Position numbers and translations under genes: made by a program. Source: Shewanella pealeana ATCC 700345 (GTDB lineage: Bacteria; Pseudomonadota; Gammaproteobacteria; Enterobacterales; Shewanellaceae). Taken from it: a DNA stretch of 64,000 nt. Shown in pieces: positions 26,618 through 35,946 of this stretch. Location of the stretch: NCBI RefSeq assembly GCF_000018285.1, contig NC_009901.1, positions 2,913,001 to 2,977,000 of the forward strand, given 5' to 3'. The notes below the pieces were generated by a model, which made no database searches, was not told the origin of the DNA, and saw only the letters and a list, made by a program, of their open reading frames with translations. How positions within the stretch are numbered: position 1 is the stretch's first letter; every line of letters starts with the position of its first letter.

Positions 26618-27115
26618 TTATAAATTGAGTACCGAAATATCTAGCGCTTCATTCGATATAGCCACTCCGTTACCGTCGGCATAGATAAATGATTGAGGTG
26701 AAATAATAACGCCGTATATTTCTACAGCAATGTTAACTTCACCAATACCCTTTTTCACTGTTTTGATTGGGTTAGCACCAATAGCTTGAATTCCGAGGTT
26801 AATCGTTTTCAATGTACCGACATCTCGCACACAGCCTAAAATGACCACTCCTTGCCAGCCGTTATCCGCAGCATTTTGGGCTATCATATCGCCTAATAGC
26901 GCGCAATCCATCCCTCCTTGGCCGTCAACAACTAAGACTTTACCTCGACCGTCTTGCGCGAGTAACTCTTTGACTTTTGAATTGTCTCGATAGCATTTTA
27001 CAGTGACGACTTCACCCCAAAAGCACTCCTGTTTACCATAAGAAATGAACATAGGGGGGAGTAATATGAGTTTGTCGCCATAAGTGTCGAATAAATCGGG
27101 TAACAGATCTAGCAT
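26618..27115 (-). CDS. RraA-family protein
   Basis: A 165-residue protein from ATG 27115, which follows a perfect GGAGG (ATGGAGGCTTG). An earlier in-frame start at 27145 lacks such a site. It aligns well with E. coli RraA (161): LPDLFDTYGDKL at the start, GKVLVVDGQGG, WQGVVILGCVRDV and IGIQAIGANPI-like segments. RraA binds RNase E and lowers its activity. Some members of the fold are 4-hydroxy-4-methyl-2-oxoglutarate aldolases, and the Arg/Asp residues of that site (CVRDV) are retained here, so the role cannot be fixed. It stands alone. Confidence 0.75.
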   Translation of the reverse strand: MLDLLPDLFDTYGDKLILLPPMFISYGKQECFWGEVVTVKCYRDNSKVKELLAQDGRGKVLVVDGQGGMDCALLGDMIAQNAADNGWQGVVILGCVRDVGTLKTINLGIQAIGANPIKTVKKGIGEVNIAVEIYGVIISPQSFIYADGNGVAISNEALDISVLNL

Positions 27116-27302
27116 CAAGCCTCCATGCATAGGTAGAAGTAACACATCTGCCTAGATTGACAGGTAAGGAGTCGAAACCCAAGTATTAACACAGAAATTT
27201 ACGATAATTTATGTCATCTAGACTTTTCCACGAACAAAATACAAACTATAATATTAATCAATGTCTCAAACAAACTCCTCTGTTAGTTAACCGTAGGTAA
27301 AA

Positions 27303-27620
27303 ATGAACACTAATATCGAATTAGAAAGTGCTCTCGCAGCACTTGACCAATATGGTTATGATAAAAAACATTCCAGTGATTTAGAGCAAGCTCGTAATAA
27401 AGCCCAGATGTTAAAATATATCGACTCACTAGACTTTAGCCTTCGTCGGTTATTAATCTTACAAGAAGCGGTTAATGAGCAAGTCGAAAAAGAAAAGAAG
27501 CTAATCGCTCAGAAAGAAAGTATTCAAACCTATAAAACAAAAATCATTAATCTTTCACGTCAATTTAATCTTTCCTACGATGAAGTTGTTCAGATAATGA
27601 AACAACAAGAAAACGGTTAA
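27303..27620 (+). CDS. Small coiled-coil protein, possibly H-NS-like
   Basis: A 105-residue, mostly helical, highly charged protein. Residues 45-90 (LRRLLILQEAVNEQVEKEKKLI and KESIQTYKTKIINLSRQF) form a likely coiled coil, and the end reads NLSYDEVVQIM. The layout (helical oligomerisation part, short linker) recalls the N-terminal half of H-NS-type proteins, but the C-terminal DNA-binding motif is missing, so it could be an H-NS-truncated type antagonist or be unrelated. I do not recognise it with confidence. No strong Shine-Dalgarno is evident, but the frame is clean and begins after a plausible promoter region. Confidence 0.6.
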   Translation: MNTNIELESALAALDQYGYDKKHSSDLEQARNKAQMLKYIDSLDFSLRRLLILQEAVNEQVEKEKKLIAQKESIQTYKTKIINLSRQFNLSYDEVVQIMKQQENG

Positions 27621-28155
27621 AAAACAACAACCTCATGCATGTGTTATAGCTAAACGCAATAGCTTATAACTTTAGTTGTTAACTTTAAATTACGGATTAA
27701 TAAGTGACTAAATAAGCCTTTAAGTTTTTTAATATCATCTAACTGCAGATTTATAGCCTATGGATGGGCTAAACTATCAAAATATATAAACATCCGCGCA
27801 ACGACTACAGCAAACGAATGATGCCCATTCGATAACAAATTGATTTAAACACTAAAGCGAGACTTAGCGGCAGCTCAAAGTGTTCCGCCCAGCCCCTTCT
27901 CACCTACTTACTTACTATAAACAACGTTTTACCAAAAATCTTATTGCTGGTTCTGAATGACTCGCCACCTGATGGTGTAATGAGTTATTTACTCTCGTTC
28001 TCTTCTTGATTCTAGTCTTAAAGAGTAGACTAACGGGAATAATTTTTATTTGTCATTGTCGATGAGAACAGCATTCAAAATATAAATAGAGTTTAAATAT
28101 GCAATTAGTCTCCCAACTTAGCCGCCCTTACCTCCCCCCACTTACTTTACTGCTC
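27621..28155. other. A/T-rich intergenic region, no gene seen
   Basis: About 535 bases between the coiled-coil gene (+) and the msrQ 3' end (-). I found no tRNA, no clear terminator and only one short frame (ATG 28099, 21 codons, no Shine-Dalgarno). Imperfect repeats such as ACCTACTTACTTACT near 27902 are present. Nothing is supportable as a gene. Confidence 0.5.
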
Positions 28156-28785
28156 TTACTTTAAAGGAATGCTGAAATACTTTGAAAATATCCGTTTCCA
28201 ACTTCTAATTTTTTTAAGTCTAACTCCGAGTACCATACTAAAAAAAAGTAAGTACAAGCTAGGTTCAATAATTTCAGATTTAACAGACCAATAAAAGTGT
28301 ACAGGAACTAAGACCGCGATAAGATATATAAAATTATGGAGTCTTTGCCAACGTTTTCCCATTTTTCGTCTAACTGCGTTAAACGAAGTAATAGCTAACG
28401 CAAATAACAAGATATAAGCTGTCGCGCCGACAAGTATGTAAGGACGCTTTACTACTTCTTCAAAAAATAGTGACCACGCAAACAGTAGATCCAAGCTAAA
28501 AAAAGCCAACACATGCAAACTCGCATAGGTAAACACATACAATCCCACTAAGCGCCGAGTTTGCAATAATAGCCCTAGTTTAAATTTCTTGGCCAAGGGT
28601 GATATCAGCAAAGTTGCCGCTAACGCGTTAAGCGCTCCGGTACCAGTAAAGTGGATAATATACTGCACAGGATCTCCGCCCGCATTATCACTCAACACCT
28701 TGAGGACTAAGTAAACTATTGGGCTTAATCCAATGAGGTGAAATGATGCTTTTAGCCAAAACAAATGACGGCTAGTCGAGCCCAT
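28156..28785 (-). CDS. msrQ: Haem-binding membrane subunit of methionine sulfoxide reductase MsrPQ
   Basis: A 209-residue inner-membrane protein with about six segments of the YedZ/ferric-reductase type. His residues in the membrane (FHLIGLSP, YVFTYASLHVLAFF, RLHNFIYLIAVLVPVHFYW) are the expected haem ligands. MsrQ takes electrons from quinones or flavin and passes them to MsrP. It lies 44 bases downstream of msrP on the same strand, so the two form an operon. Length and motifs match E. coli MsrQ (211). Confidence 0.93.
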   Translation of the reverse strand: MGSTSRHLFWLKASFHLIGLSPIVYLVLKVLSDNAGGDPVQYIIHFTGTGALNALAATLLISPLAKKFKLGLLLQTRRLVGLYVFTYASLHVLAFFSLDLLFAWSLFFEEVVKRPYILVGATAYILLFALAITSFNAVRRKMGKRWQRLHNFIYLIAVLVPVHFYWSVKSEIIEPSLYLLFFSMVLGVRLKKIRSWKRIFSKYFSIPLK

Positions 28786-28829
28786 GAAAACCTCCTTCGA
28801 ACGTTTTCTTAAATACCAGTGTCACCACT

Positions 28830-29852
28830 TTAATAGAATCGTTTCAGATCTATGCCGCTATAGAGACTAGCAACTGACTCGCCATAGCCATTAAAAGGCA
28901 GTGTTGGGATCCTTTTGGCGGAAAATAATCCCCCCTGCGAGATTCTTCGCTCCGAAGCCTGAGACCACCTTGGATGATCCACCGAGGGGTTAACATTGGC
29001 AAAAAAACCATATTCATTTGGGGCAAGTTGATTCCAAGATGTGGCAGGCTGTTTATCGGTCAAGCGAATACGCACTACCGACTTAATACTCTTAAAACCG
29101 TACTTCCAAGGGACGACCAATCGAATAGGTGCGCCATTTTGCGGTGGCAATGTTTTGCCATATAGTCCAACCGACATGAAAGTTAAATCATTCATCGCTT
29201 CGGCTAAGGTTAACCCCTCTACATAAGGGTAATTGATCCCCCCTCCCACATATGGATTCTTCTGCCCCGGCATCTGCTCGGGATCGTACAAGGTTTCAAA
29301 AGCCACGTATTTTGCTCTGCTGTTTACCCCTACTTTTTTAAGCAGCGACGCCAGAGAGAAACCAACCCAAGGGATCACCATAGACCAAGCTTCTACGCAA
29401 CGAAAATTATAGGTACGCTCCTCTAACGGAAACAGACTAAGCAAATCGTCATAATCCAGTGTCATCGGCGTATCGACTTCACCATCAATAATCAACTTCC
29501 AGGGATCGACTTTTAGCTCCTGAGCATTATCTTGGGGATCTGTCTTACTGGTGCCAAATTCAAAGAAGTTATTGTGAGAGATAATCTTCGATTCAGGGGT
29601 TAGCTCACCATAGAGTAAATGATCATACTCAGTTTGTTTTTCAAAGGGTAACGCCTTGGTGGCAAAAGCCGCTTTTTGCTTATCACTTGAGAATAGATCG
29701 AGTATTCCAGCATTAGCATGGGAAGACAGTAGCGCTCCGGCACCAACAAAGCCTAATTGTTTCAAGATTTGCCTACGGTCTTGATAGATCTCTTCAGGGG
29801 TGATATCGCCCTCTTTATATTTGTTCCATGCTACTGCTTTTCTTATATTCAT
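28830..29852 (-). CDS. msrP: Periplasmic methionine sulfoxide reductase, molybdopterin subunit
   Basis: A 340-residue protein exported by the Tat path. The twin arginines are Arg26-Arg27 ([15 protein letters not shown]), with cleavage after SHANA. The sulfite-oxidase fold follows, with the molybdenum-ligand Cys152 in NFRCVEAW, the family-typical [14 protein letters not shown] near 262 and a YGFFANVNP segment. It repairs methionine-S/R-oxides in periplasmic proteins, receiving electrons from MsrQ just downstream. Its start lies about 214 bases from the divergent rmuC start, in a region with a 22-base palindrome at 29981-30002. Confidence 0.94.
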   Translation of the reverse strand: MNIRKAVAWNKYKEGDITPEEIYQDRRQILKQLGFVGAGALLSSHANAGILDLFSSDKQKAAFATKALPFEKQTEYDHLLYGELTPESKIISHNNFFEFGTSKTDPQDNAQELKVDPWKLIIDGEVDTPMTLDYDDLLSLFPLEERTYNFRCVEAWSMVIPWVGFSLASLLKKVGVNSRAKYVAFETLYDPEQMPGQKNPYVGGGINYPYVEGLTLAEAMNDLTFMSVGLYGKTLPPQNGAPIRLVVPWKYGFKSIKSVVRIRLTDKQPATSWNQLAPNEYGFFANVNPSVDHPRWSQASERRISQGGLFSAKRIPTLPFNGYGESVASLYSGIDLKRFY

Positions 29853-29980
29853 TCGCTAACACCACCCTAGGCTGTGGACTAATCCATTTCACTTAACTAA
29901 TCAGACCGACAAAACAATAAAAAGGTTTCACCCTTTTCCTATTACATCTCATTAACAGCTGCCTATGTCTGCAGCACTTA

Positions 29981-30002
29981 CTTAACCAATCGCTTGGTTA
30001 AG
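29981..30002. promoter_or_regulatory. Perfect palindrome in the msrP/rmuC divergent region
   Basis: CTTAACCAA-TCGC-TTGGTTAAG has perfect 9-base arms with a 4-base centre, about midway between the two divergent starts. It could be an operator for a dimeric regulator or a hairpin. No known consensus is recognised. Confidence 0.45.
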
Positions 30003-30066
30003 CTTGCAGTGTCTAAACTGCCGTGACACCCTAAGGCTTCATTTATCATGTTAAGAGCCTTCTCAC

Positions 30067-31590
30067 ATGCCATTAGAGTTAGCCTTCTCCACCCCACAAA
30101 TTGTCGTTATTGCCGCTATAGCCTTTCTATCAATGCTAATTGGCGCTCTATTTAATCAAAAAAAGACCCGTAGTCGATGGGAGCAAGCACGAAGCCAGCT
30201 AACCGAGGAGATGGAACAAACAAAGCTAGAACTTAATGAAGATATTCTTGAACTTAAAGAAACAATTCATCAAAAAGAATTAGTGATAGATCAATATCAA
30301 GACAAACTAGAGTTTCGTTTAGAGCAATTAGGCAAAGCCCAAGCCCAAGCCGAGCGCACCCTTGAGCTTGAACAGTCACTGGCGGATAACCAACGCAAAC
30401 AGATGGAAACGCAACTGGCATTGTCAAAGTCTAACGCCATGCAACAAACGCTTACTGCCAGTTTCGAAGCCAAGCAACAAGCGCTCAATGACAAGATCCA
30501 GCTACTGGAAGATTCTGAGGTTCGCCTTAATGCCCAGTTTGAAAATTTAGCCACTAAAATTTTCGAATCAAGAAGTGAAAAACTGCAAACCCAGAATAAT
30601 CAACAATTAGATAGTGTACTGGCCCCTTTCAAACAGCAACTTGAGGGTTTTAGAGCACAGGTTCAAGCTTCATACTCACATGAGCAGACACAGCGAAGTG
30701 CACTTAAACACCAACTCGACTCATTAACTGAACTTAATTTAAAGATGAGCCAAGATGCTGTTAACCTGACTAAGGCGCTCAAGGGTGACAACAAGCAGCA
30801 AGGTAACTGGGGTGAAGTCATTCTTGAACGAGTCTTGCAAGAAAGCGGCCTAAGAGAAGGTCACGAATACGATACTCAGACCGATCTCAAAAATGAAATA
30901 GGTAAGCGCTTTAAACCCGATGTAATTGTTCACCTACCAGAAAATAAAGATGTGGTTATCGACGCCAAGATGTCACTCGTGGCTTACGAGAGATACTTCA
31001 ACAGCGACGATGAAGCCGTACGAGCCCAGGCGATTAAAGAACATATTATCTCGGTACGCGGTCATATTAAGGGCTTAAGCCAAAAAGATTACCAAAAGCT
31101 GCATGGTTTAAAGAGCTTAGATTACGTATTGATGTTTATCCCACTTGAGCCTGCGTTTCTTTTGGCACTCGAGCATGATCCTAGCCTGGTCAACTATGCT
31201 CTCGAGAGCAATATTATGCTCGTCAGCCCAACCAATTTATTGGTGGCTCTACGAACCATTAACAATATCTGGCGCTACGAATACCAAAATCAAAATGCGC
31301 AGTTAATTGCCAAGCAGGCCGGAAGGATCTACGACAAGTTATGCGGATATCTTGACGACATGGAAAAACTTGGTCGTGCAATTGAGTCGGCGGATAAAAA
31401 CTTCAGCAACGCCATGAGTAAGTTATCGACGGGTAAAGGGAACGTCATCCGTCAAGCGCACCAGATGCAGCAACTTGGAGTAGAAACCAGTAAAAAAGTG
31501 GATGCCCAACTTCTAGATAAAGCGCTAAGCTTATCTGGTGATGATTTTCATCATGATGAATTGACTTTAGATACCGAAAAAATTTCTTAA
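30067..31590 (+). CDS. rmuC: DNA recombination protein RmuC
   Basis: A 507-residue protein with an N-terminal membrane anchor (PQIVVIAAIAFLSMLIGALF) and a coiled coil of roughly residues 30-230 rich in Glu, Gln and Leu. The RmuC core (about 250-440) follows, with NWGEVILERVLQESGLREGHEY and FKPDVIVHLPENKDVVIDAKMSLVAYERY (key: PDVIVHLP, DAKMSL), which looks like a PD-(D/E)XK-related nuclease fold. In E. coli, rmuC limits inversion at short inverted repeats. ATG 30067 is the only reasonable start. The next gene, slt, begins 27 bases downstream. Confidence 0.93.
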   Translation: MPLELAFSTPQIVVIAAIAFLSMLIGALFNQKKTRSRWEQARSQLTEEMEQTKLELNEDILELKETIHQKELVIDQYQDKLEFRLEQLGKAQAQAERTLELEQSLADNQRKQMETQLALSKSNAMQQTLTASFEAKQQALNDKIQLLEDSEVRLNAQFENLATKIFESRSEKLQTQNNQQLDSVLAPFKQQLEGFRAQVQASYSHEQTQRSALKHQLDSLTELNLKMSQDAVNLTKALKGDNKQQGNWGEVILERVLQESGLREGHEYDTQTDLKNEIGKRFKPDVIVHLPENKDVVIDAKMSLVAYERYFNSDDEAVRAQAIKEHIISVRGHIKGLSQKDYQKLHGLKSLDYVLMFIPLEPAFLLALEHDPSLVNYALESNIMLVSPTNLLVALRTINNIWRYEYQNQNAQLIAKQAGRIYDKLCGYLDDMEKLGRAIESADKNFSNAMSKLSTGKGNVIRQAHQMQQLGVETSKKVDAQLLDKALSLSGDDFHHDELTLDTEKIS

Positions 31591-31617
31591 TAGGGACTTT
31601 TAGGAGGATAGTTACCA

Positions 31618-33549
31618 ATGCACAAGCAGTTGAGTCGCATTTTAATCGGGGTAATCGCAGTATTTGCATCCTCCTCTGCTGTTGCTTCCTCGTTTACTCA
31701 AGAGCAGCAGCAATATTTAGACGCCAGAACCGCACTAAAGAAAAAGCAATTAGATCGTTACCAATCTCTTAGGGGTGAGCTGGATGATTATCCTCTCACC
31801 ATCTACCTTGATTTTCATAACAATGTTAACGACATTGTAAATCTTCCCGCGAAACAGGCCAAACAAGCATTTGCTGTTTTTGAGGGCAGCCCGCTGTATA
31901 ACACCGCTCGCTACCGCTACCTAAAGCGCAGTGGCAGTGAAAAACGCTGGAAGGACTTCCTAGCCGTCAGTCCAGACAAGCCAAATAATGTCGCCCTACA
32001 GTGTTACTTTTACCGTGCACAATTACAGCAAGGTAATCAACAACTCGCTTTTGATGGCGCCGAATCACTATGGCTTTATGGGCGTTCTCGACCAAAAGAG
32101 TGCGACCCGTTATTTAAAGAGTGGCAAAAAGCTGGCCTTCGGACCCAAGAGTTAATTTGGTCACGTATGCTACTCAGTTTCGAGCAGGGACAATATGGAC
32201 TGCTCTCTTACCTTTCTCGCCAATTGACCAGCAATAAAGGCGATGCGAAACGATTACTCGCGGTGTATAAAGATCCCCGCAGTCTTCGTCATAAATCAAA
32301 ATTCAGCGGCTCGGCAAAAATCAATGCCACGATTGTGGATCTGGGTTTAAGAAAATTAGCTAAGAAAGATTTAAAACGAGCAGTCAAACTGTTTGCCACT
32401 TATCAAAAGGCAGACCGTTTCAGTGATTACCAAGGAAGAAAACTCAGTCGCTACCTAGTCAGAAGAGCGCTGATTTATCAAGTACCCGAGTTGCAAAGCT
32501 ATGTTGATACCATTTTGCCCCTGCTCGATAGCGATGACTTAGTCGAAATGCGTCTACGCTGGGCCCTGAGAGATAATGATCAAAAAAGTTTTAACCAATT
32601 CTTACCCCAGCTAAGCGAGCAAAAACAAAATACAGCCCGCTGGCAATACTGGCGAGCCTCTGTTTTGGCTGATGAAAATACTGACACAAGCCTACAGCAA
32701 TCAAAAGCATTGTTTGAAAAGCTCAGTCACAAACGTAATTTTTATGGTTATCTAGCCGCGGCTAAACTTAAGCAGCCCTACAAGTTGCAGCACCAAGCGA
32801 CGAAAAGCGATAAAGGCTTACAACCTAGTTTATTCACAGACAAAGGACTTGCCCGAGTACAGGAATTACTCGCTATCGACAAACAATCGGATGCCAGAGC
32901 CGAATGGGTGATGTTGCTTAATCGGCACAATAAGCAGATGCAAAAAGAGTATGCGGTCTATGCCGTTGAGCAAAAGTGGCACAGTTTAGGGGTTCAGGCC
33001 AGCATACAAGCTCAGCTTTGGAACGACATGGATATGCGTTTTCCTTATGCTGCACAAGAGTCTTTTAGTCGAGCCAGTAAGAAGTACGCCGTGGATATCG
33101 ATGAGATCCGCGCTATTTCTCGCCGAGAAAGTGCCTACTACCCCAATGCAACATCGGGAGTCGGAGCTAGAGGGTATATGCAGTTAATGCCAGCGACGGC
33201 AAAACAAACAGCCAAGAAAGCCAAACTGCCTTATAAAGGCACTAAAAGCCTATACGATGCCAAGCTCAATATCGCTTTAGGCAGCGCCTATTACGGTGGT
33301 TTACTCAAGCAATTTGATCATAATCGAGTTCTGGCTACCGCTTCTTATAATGCCGGGCCTCATCGTATAAATCGCTGGTTAAAAAGAACTGACGGTAAAC
33401 TCGATGTGGTGAGTTTTATCGAGTCAATTCCCTACCGAGAAACAAGGGAATACGTGCAAGCGGTATTGAGCTATCGAGTTATTTACCAAGTTAAACAAGG
33501 AAAAGCACCTGAGCTACTCTCAGAGCAAGAGTTAGAATTTAACTATTAA
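31618..33549 (+). CDS. slt: Soluble lytic murein transglycosylase
   Basis: A 643-residue periplasmic enzyme with a signal peptide cleaved after SSAVAS (residue about 24). A long helical superhelical ring domain is followed by the SLT catalytic domain near 490-610. The catalytic Glu is in AISRRESAYYPNATSGVGARG near residue 504, and GYMQLMPATA follows. It cleaves the beta-1,4 bond between N-acetylmuramic acid and N-acetylglucosamine, making 1,6-anhydro ends. A strong AGGAGG-type site precedes ATG 31618 and rmuC lies 27 bases upstream. The length fits E. coli Slt70. Confidence 0.95.
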   Translation: MHKQLSRILIGVIAVFASSSAVASSFTQEQQQYLDARTALKKKQLDRYQSLRGELDDYPLTIYLDFHNNVNDIVNLPAKQAKQAFAVFEGSPLYNTARYRYLKRSGSEKRWKDFLAVSPDKPNNVALQCYFYRAQLQQGNQQLAFDGAESLWLYGRSRPKECDPLFKEWQKAGLRTQELIWSRMLLSFEQGQYGLLSYLSRQLTSNKGDAKRLLAVYKDPRSLRHKSKFSGSAKINATIVDLGLRKLAKKDLKRAVKLFATYQKADRFSDYQGRKLSRYLVRRALIYQVPELQSYVDTILPLLDSDDLVEMRLRWALRDNDQKSFNQFLPQLSEQKQNTARWQYWRASVLADENTDTSLQQSKALFEKLSHKRNFYGYLAAAKLKQPYKLQHQATKSDKGLQPSLFTDKGLARVQELLAIDKQSDARAEWVMLLNRHNKQMQKEYAVYAVEQKWHSLGVQASIQAQLWNDMDMRFPYAAQESFSRASKKYAVDIDEIRAISRRESAYYPNATSGVGARGYMQLMPATAKQTAKKAKLPYKGTKSLYDAKLNIALGSAYYGGLLKQFDHNRVLATASYNAGPHRINRWLKRTDGKLDVVSFIESIPYRETREYVQAVLSYRVIYQVKQGKAPELLSEQELEFNY

Positions 33550-33557
33550 CCTCATAA

Positions 33558-33848
33558 GTTCAGCGAGCCATAACGACTGCCCCAATCGTTCTGGCTCGTA
33601 GTGACAATAGCCATACATTTGGTCGTACTGATGCGAAGTTATCAGATAGTTTCATCAATCTGCTTATTAAAGAGCAGATAGACGTAGCCCTAGATGATGT
33701 GGATGCGCCCCACTCCATGCTCTCAATTGAATTGATGAGCAAGATTAATGTCGATTTAGTACAAGGGAATTTATTTCGACCTCAGTTCATCCACATCCCC
33801 GGTCAAACAAGTGTAGACACACTACTGCAAACACAACTATTAGCTTAA
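33558..33848 (+). pseudogene. Orphan reading frame, likely gene fragment
   Basis: Ninety-six codons are open directly after an in-frame stop (33555-33557) and end at TAA 33846-33848. No ATG, GTG or TTG opens the N-terminal half: the first in-frame ATG comes at about codon 53. The predicted chain (APIVLARSDNSHTFGRTD, FINLLIKEQIDVALDD, SMLSIELMSKINVDLV, FIHIPGQTSVDTLL) is protein-like with balanced composition and includes an amphipathic helix, so it looks like the C-terminal remnant of a gene that lost its start. I do not recognise the family. It fills most of the 396-base gap between slt and the MoxR gene. Confidence 0.45.
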
Positions 33849-33945
33849 TAGCACTGGAAAGTGGGCTGAATTTCCACCATAGTAGGAAACAGAACGGATT
33901 TGTCTGCCCTTAAAAAATATCAACATTGTTTGCACAAGGAACTCT

Positions 33946-34857
33946 ATGCACAATGACAATATTAACGCTGTTTTGCAGCAACTCGACACAGTACTACTCG
34001 GTAAGCCTCACCAAATTAAGCTAGCGCTGACCTGTATTTTAGCTAAGGGGCACCTGCTTATTGAAGATCTTCCCGGTATGGGGAAGACCAGTCTCTCTCA
34101 AGGTTTGGCGCAAACCTTAGGCCTGAGTTACCAAAGGATCCAGTTTACTAGCGACATGCTGCCAGCCGATATTCTTGGCGTTTCCATTTTCGATAAAGAA
34201 CAGTCTCAATTTACATTTCATCCGGGTCCGATTTTTAGGCAGATGATCCTCGCCGATGAGATCAATCGTGCCAGCCCTAAGACCCAGAGTGCGTTACTAG
34301 AAGCGATGGCAGAGCAACAGATCACCGTAGATGGTAAGACCCTCCCATTACCGCAACCCTTTTTTGTCATCGCGACTCAAAATCCCTGTGAACAATCGGG
34401 CACATTTCCACTTCCAGAATCACAGCTTGACCGATTTATGATGCGGATAGCCATCGGCTACCCAGCGCCCAAGGCTGAACTGGCAATGTTAAAGGGGCAA
34501 GATAGCACTTCAAGTGAACGAGTCTTACCTCAATGCCTAACCCAGTTAACCTTGCAAGAGTTACAGACACTGACTCAAGAAGTCAGCGCGTCAGACTCTC
34601 TGCTGCAATATATTCTCGCCTTAGTTAACGCCTCTAGAGCTGAGTCTCAAGGCTCAGGACTCTCTCCAAGAGCCAGCAAGGCAATACTGCAAGCCGCGAA
34701 AGCTTGGGCGATGATCCATGGGAGAAAATATCTAGTCCCAGAAGACGTTCAAGCGATATTTCCCCATGTAGCAGAGCACAGAATTAGACAATTTTCTCAT
34801 CAGCAAGGTGAGGCGCTATCGGCTAAAATTCTCAATAAAGTCAACCCAATACTTTAG
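33946..34857 (+). CDS. MoxR-family AAA+ ATPase
   Basis: A 303-residue AAA+ protein. Walker A is GMGKTSL near residue 46, Walker B is ILADEINRA near 107, sensor 1 sits in FVIATQNP near 142, and the GTFPLPESQLDRFMMR segment is typical. It is the first of three adjacent genes (MoxR ATPase, DUF58 protein, transglutaminase-like protein) that recur together in many bacteria. The ATPase probably acts as a chaperone or remodeller of a VWA-like or DUF58 partner. The exact role here is unknown. It lies about 70 bases upstream of the DUF58 gene on the same strand. Confidence 0.92.
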   Translation: MHNDNINAVLQQLDTVLLGKPHQIKLALTCILAKGHLLIEDLPGMGKTSLSQGLAQTLGLSYQRIQFTSDMLPADILGVSIFDKEQSQFTFHPGPIFRQMILADEINRASPKTQSALLEAMAEQQITVDGKTLPLPQPFFVIATQNPCEQSGTFPLPESQLDRFMMRIAIGYPAPKAELAMLKGQDSTSSERVLPQCLTQLTLQELQTLTQEVSASDSLLQYILALVNASRAESQGSGLSPRASKAILQAAKAWAMIHGRKYLVPEDVQAIFPHVAEHRIRQFSHQQGEALSAKILNKVNPIL

Positions 34858-34929
34858 TTATCCAGGCTAAACGTTTCTAGGCTGGGCCCCTTAAGCTGAT
34901 TTAAACCAGCACTAGAGTGACAGGAGATT

Positions 34930-35946
34930 ATGCAAAACCAGACTAAGATAAAAACCAAGCTCAACCGACAGTGGCAAACTTGGATCTCACGCCGATTACC
35001 CGCAAGAGAGCAGATAACCCTCAGTCACAAGAGTATTTTCATTTTACCAACAGGCTTTGGTCTGGCTTGGCTCGTCCTGCTGGTTGTATTGTTTTTGTTT
35101 GGCACCAACTACCAAAATAATCTGGTCATGGGGTTAAGCTTCTTGCTGTTAAGCATTTTCAACACCTGCATCATCTATAGCTATAAAAATCTCGCCGGAT
35201 TAAGCCTCTCTAGCAGTAAAGCAAATAATACTGTTGCAGGCCAAGCTATCTATTTCCCGATCAATCTATCTTGTCCGAATCGAGCCTACGAAGTTCAGCT
35301 TAACTTTCAAAATCAACCTCTAGAAGTCGTCAAAAAAGTAAGCGAACACCAGACACAAGCATTGGTCACCTATAACAAAGCCCATCGCGGCATCAATCAT
35401 CCAGGCCGAGTAAAAATCGAAACACGCTATCCTCTAGGGCTTTTTCGGGCTTGGTCACATATCGACCTCGCGCAGGCCCAGCTAGTCTATGCCGAGCCAG
35501 TTATCGACCCTAACCCAGTTTATTTAAATTCAGACCATACAAGCGAGCAGCAAGATACGGGTAAATATGTGGCAGGAATTGATGAGTATAAAGGTTTACG
35601 AGAATACGTTCTTGGCGAGTCATTAAAGCAGGTTGCCTGGAAACAATGGGCGCAGGGACGAGGCATGTTGACCAAAGAGTTCGAAGAGCCCCAAGGGGCA
35701 CCTATGTGGTTATCATTAGATCCTAAGTCCAATGATATCGAACTGGCCTTGAGCCATCTTGCCTGGCATACCGAGCAACTAAGTGCTAAGAGACAAGTTT
35801 TTGGTTTAAAGATTGGTGGGAGTACTATCCACCCCTCTCATGGCGAGCACCACAGAAACAAGGTCCAGACGCAACTCGCCTTATATCCGAGTTCAAGCCC
35901 ACACCCAAATCCAAGCCCAAAGTATGCCCCTAAGGCTGGCCTATGA
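34930..35946 (+). CDS. DUF58 family protein
   Basis: A 338-residue protein with two N-terminal membrane segments (IFILPTGFGLAWLVLLVVLFLF and NLVMGLSFLLLSIFNTCIIY). The DUF58 core contains the signature GLREYVLGESLKQVAWKQWAQGRGMLTKEFEE (key: REYVxGxSxKxVxWK, KEFE) near 219-251. Its C-terminal tail has a Ser/Pro/His-rich stretch. DUF58 proteins accompany MoxR ATPases and are proposed to bind their target. Its stop overlaps the next gene by four bases (ATGA), so translation is coupled. The function is not established for the family. Confidence 0.9.
   Translation: MQNQTKIKTKLNRQWQTWISRRLPAREQITLSHKSIFILPTGFGLAWLVLLVVLFLFGTNYQNNLVMGLSFLLLSIFNTCIIYSYKNLAGLSLSSSKANNTVAGQAIYFPINLSCPNRAYEVQLNFQNQPLEVVKKVSEHQTQALVTYNKAHRGINHPGRVKIETRYPLGLFRAWSHIDLAQAQLVYAEPVIDPNPVYLNSDHTSEQQDTGKYVAGIDEYKGLREYVLGESLKQVAWKQWAQGRGMLTKEFEEPQGAPMWLSLDPKSNDIELALSHLAWHTEQLSAKRQVFGLKIGGSTIHPSHGEHHRNKVQTQLALYPSSSPHPNPSPKYAPKAGL

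Noticed and set aside
28099..28164. A 21-codon Leu-rich frame as a possible leader peptide
   Set aside because: No Shine-Dalgarno, no following attenuator, and it overlaps the end of msrQ in antisense.
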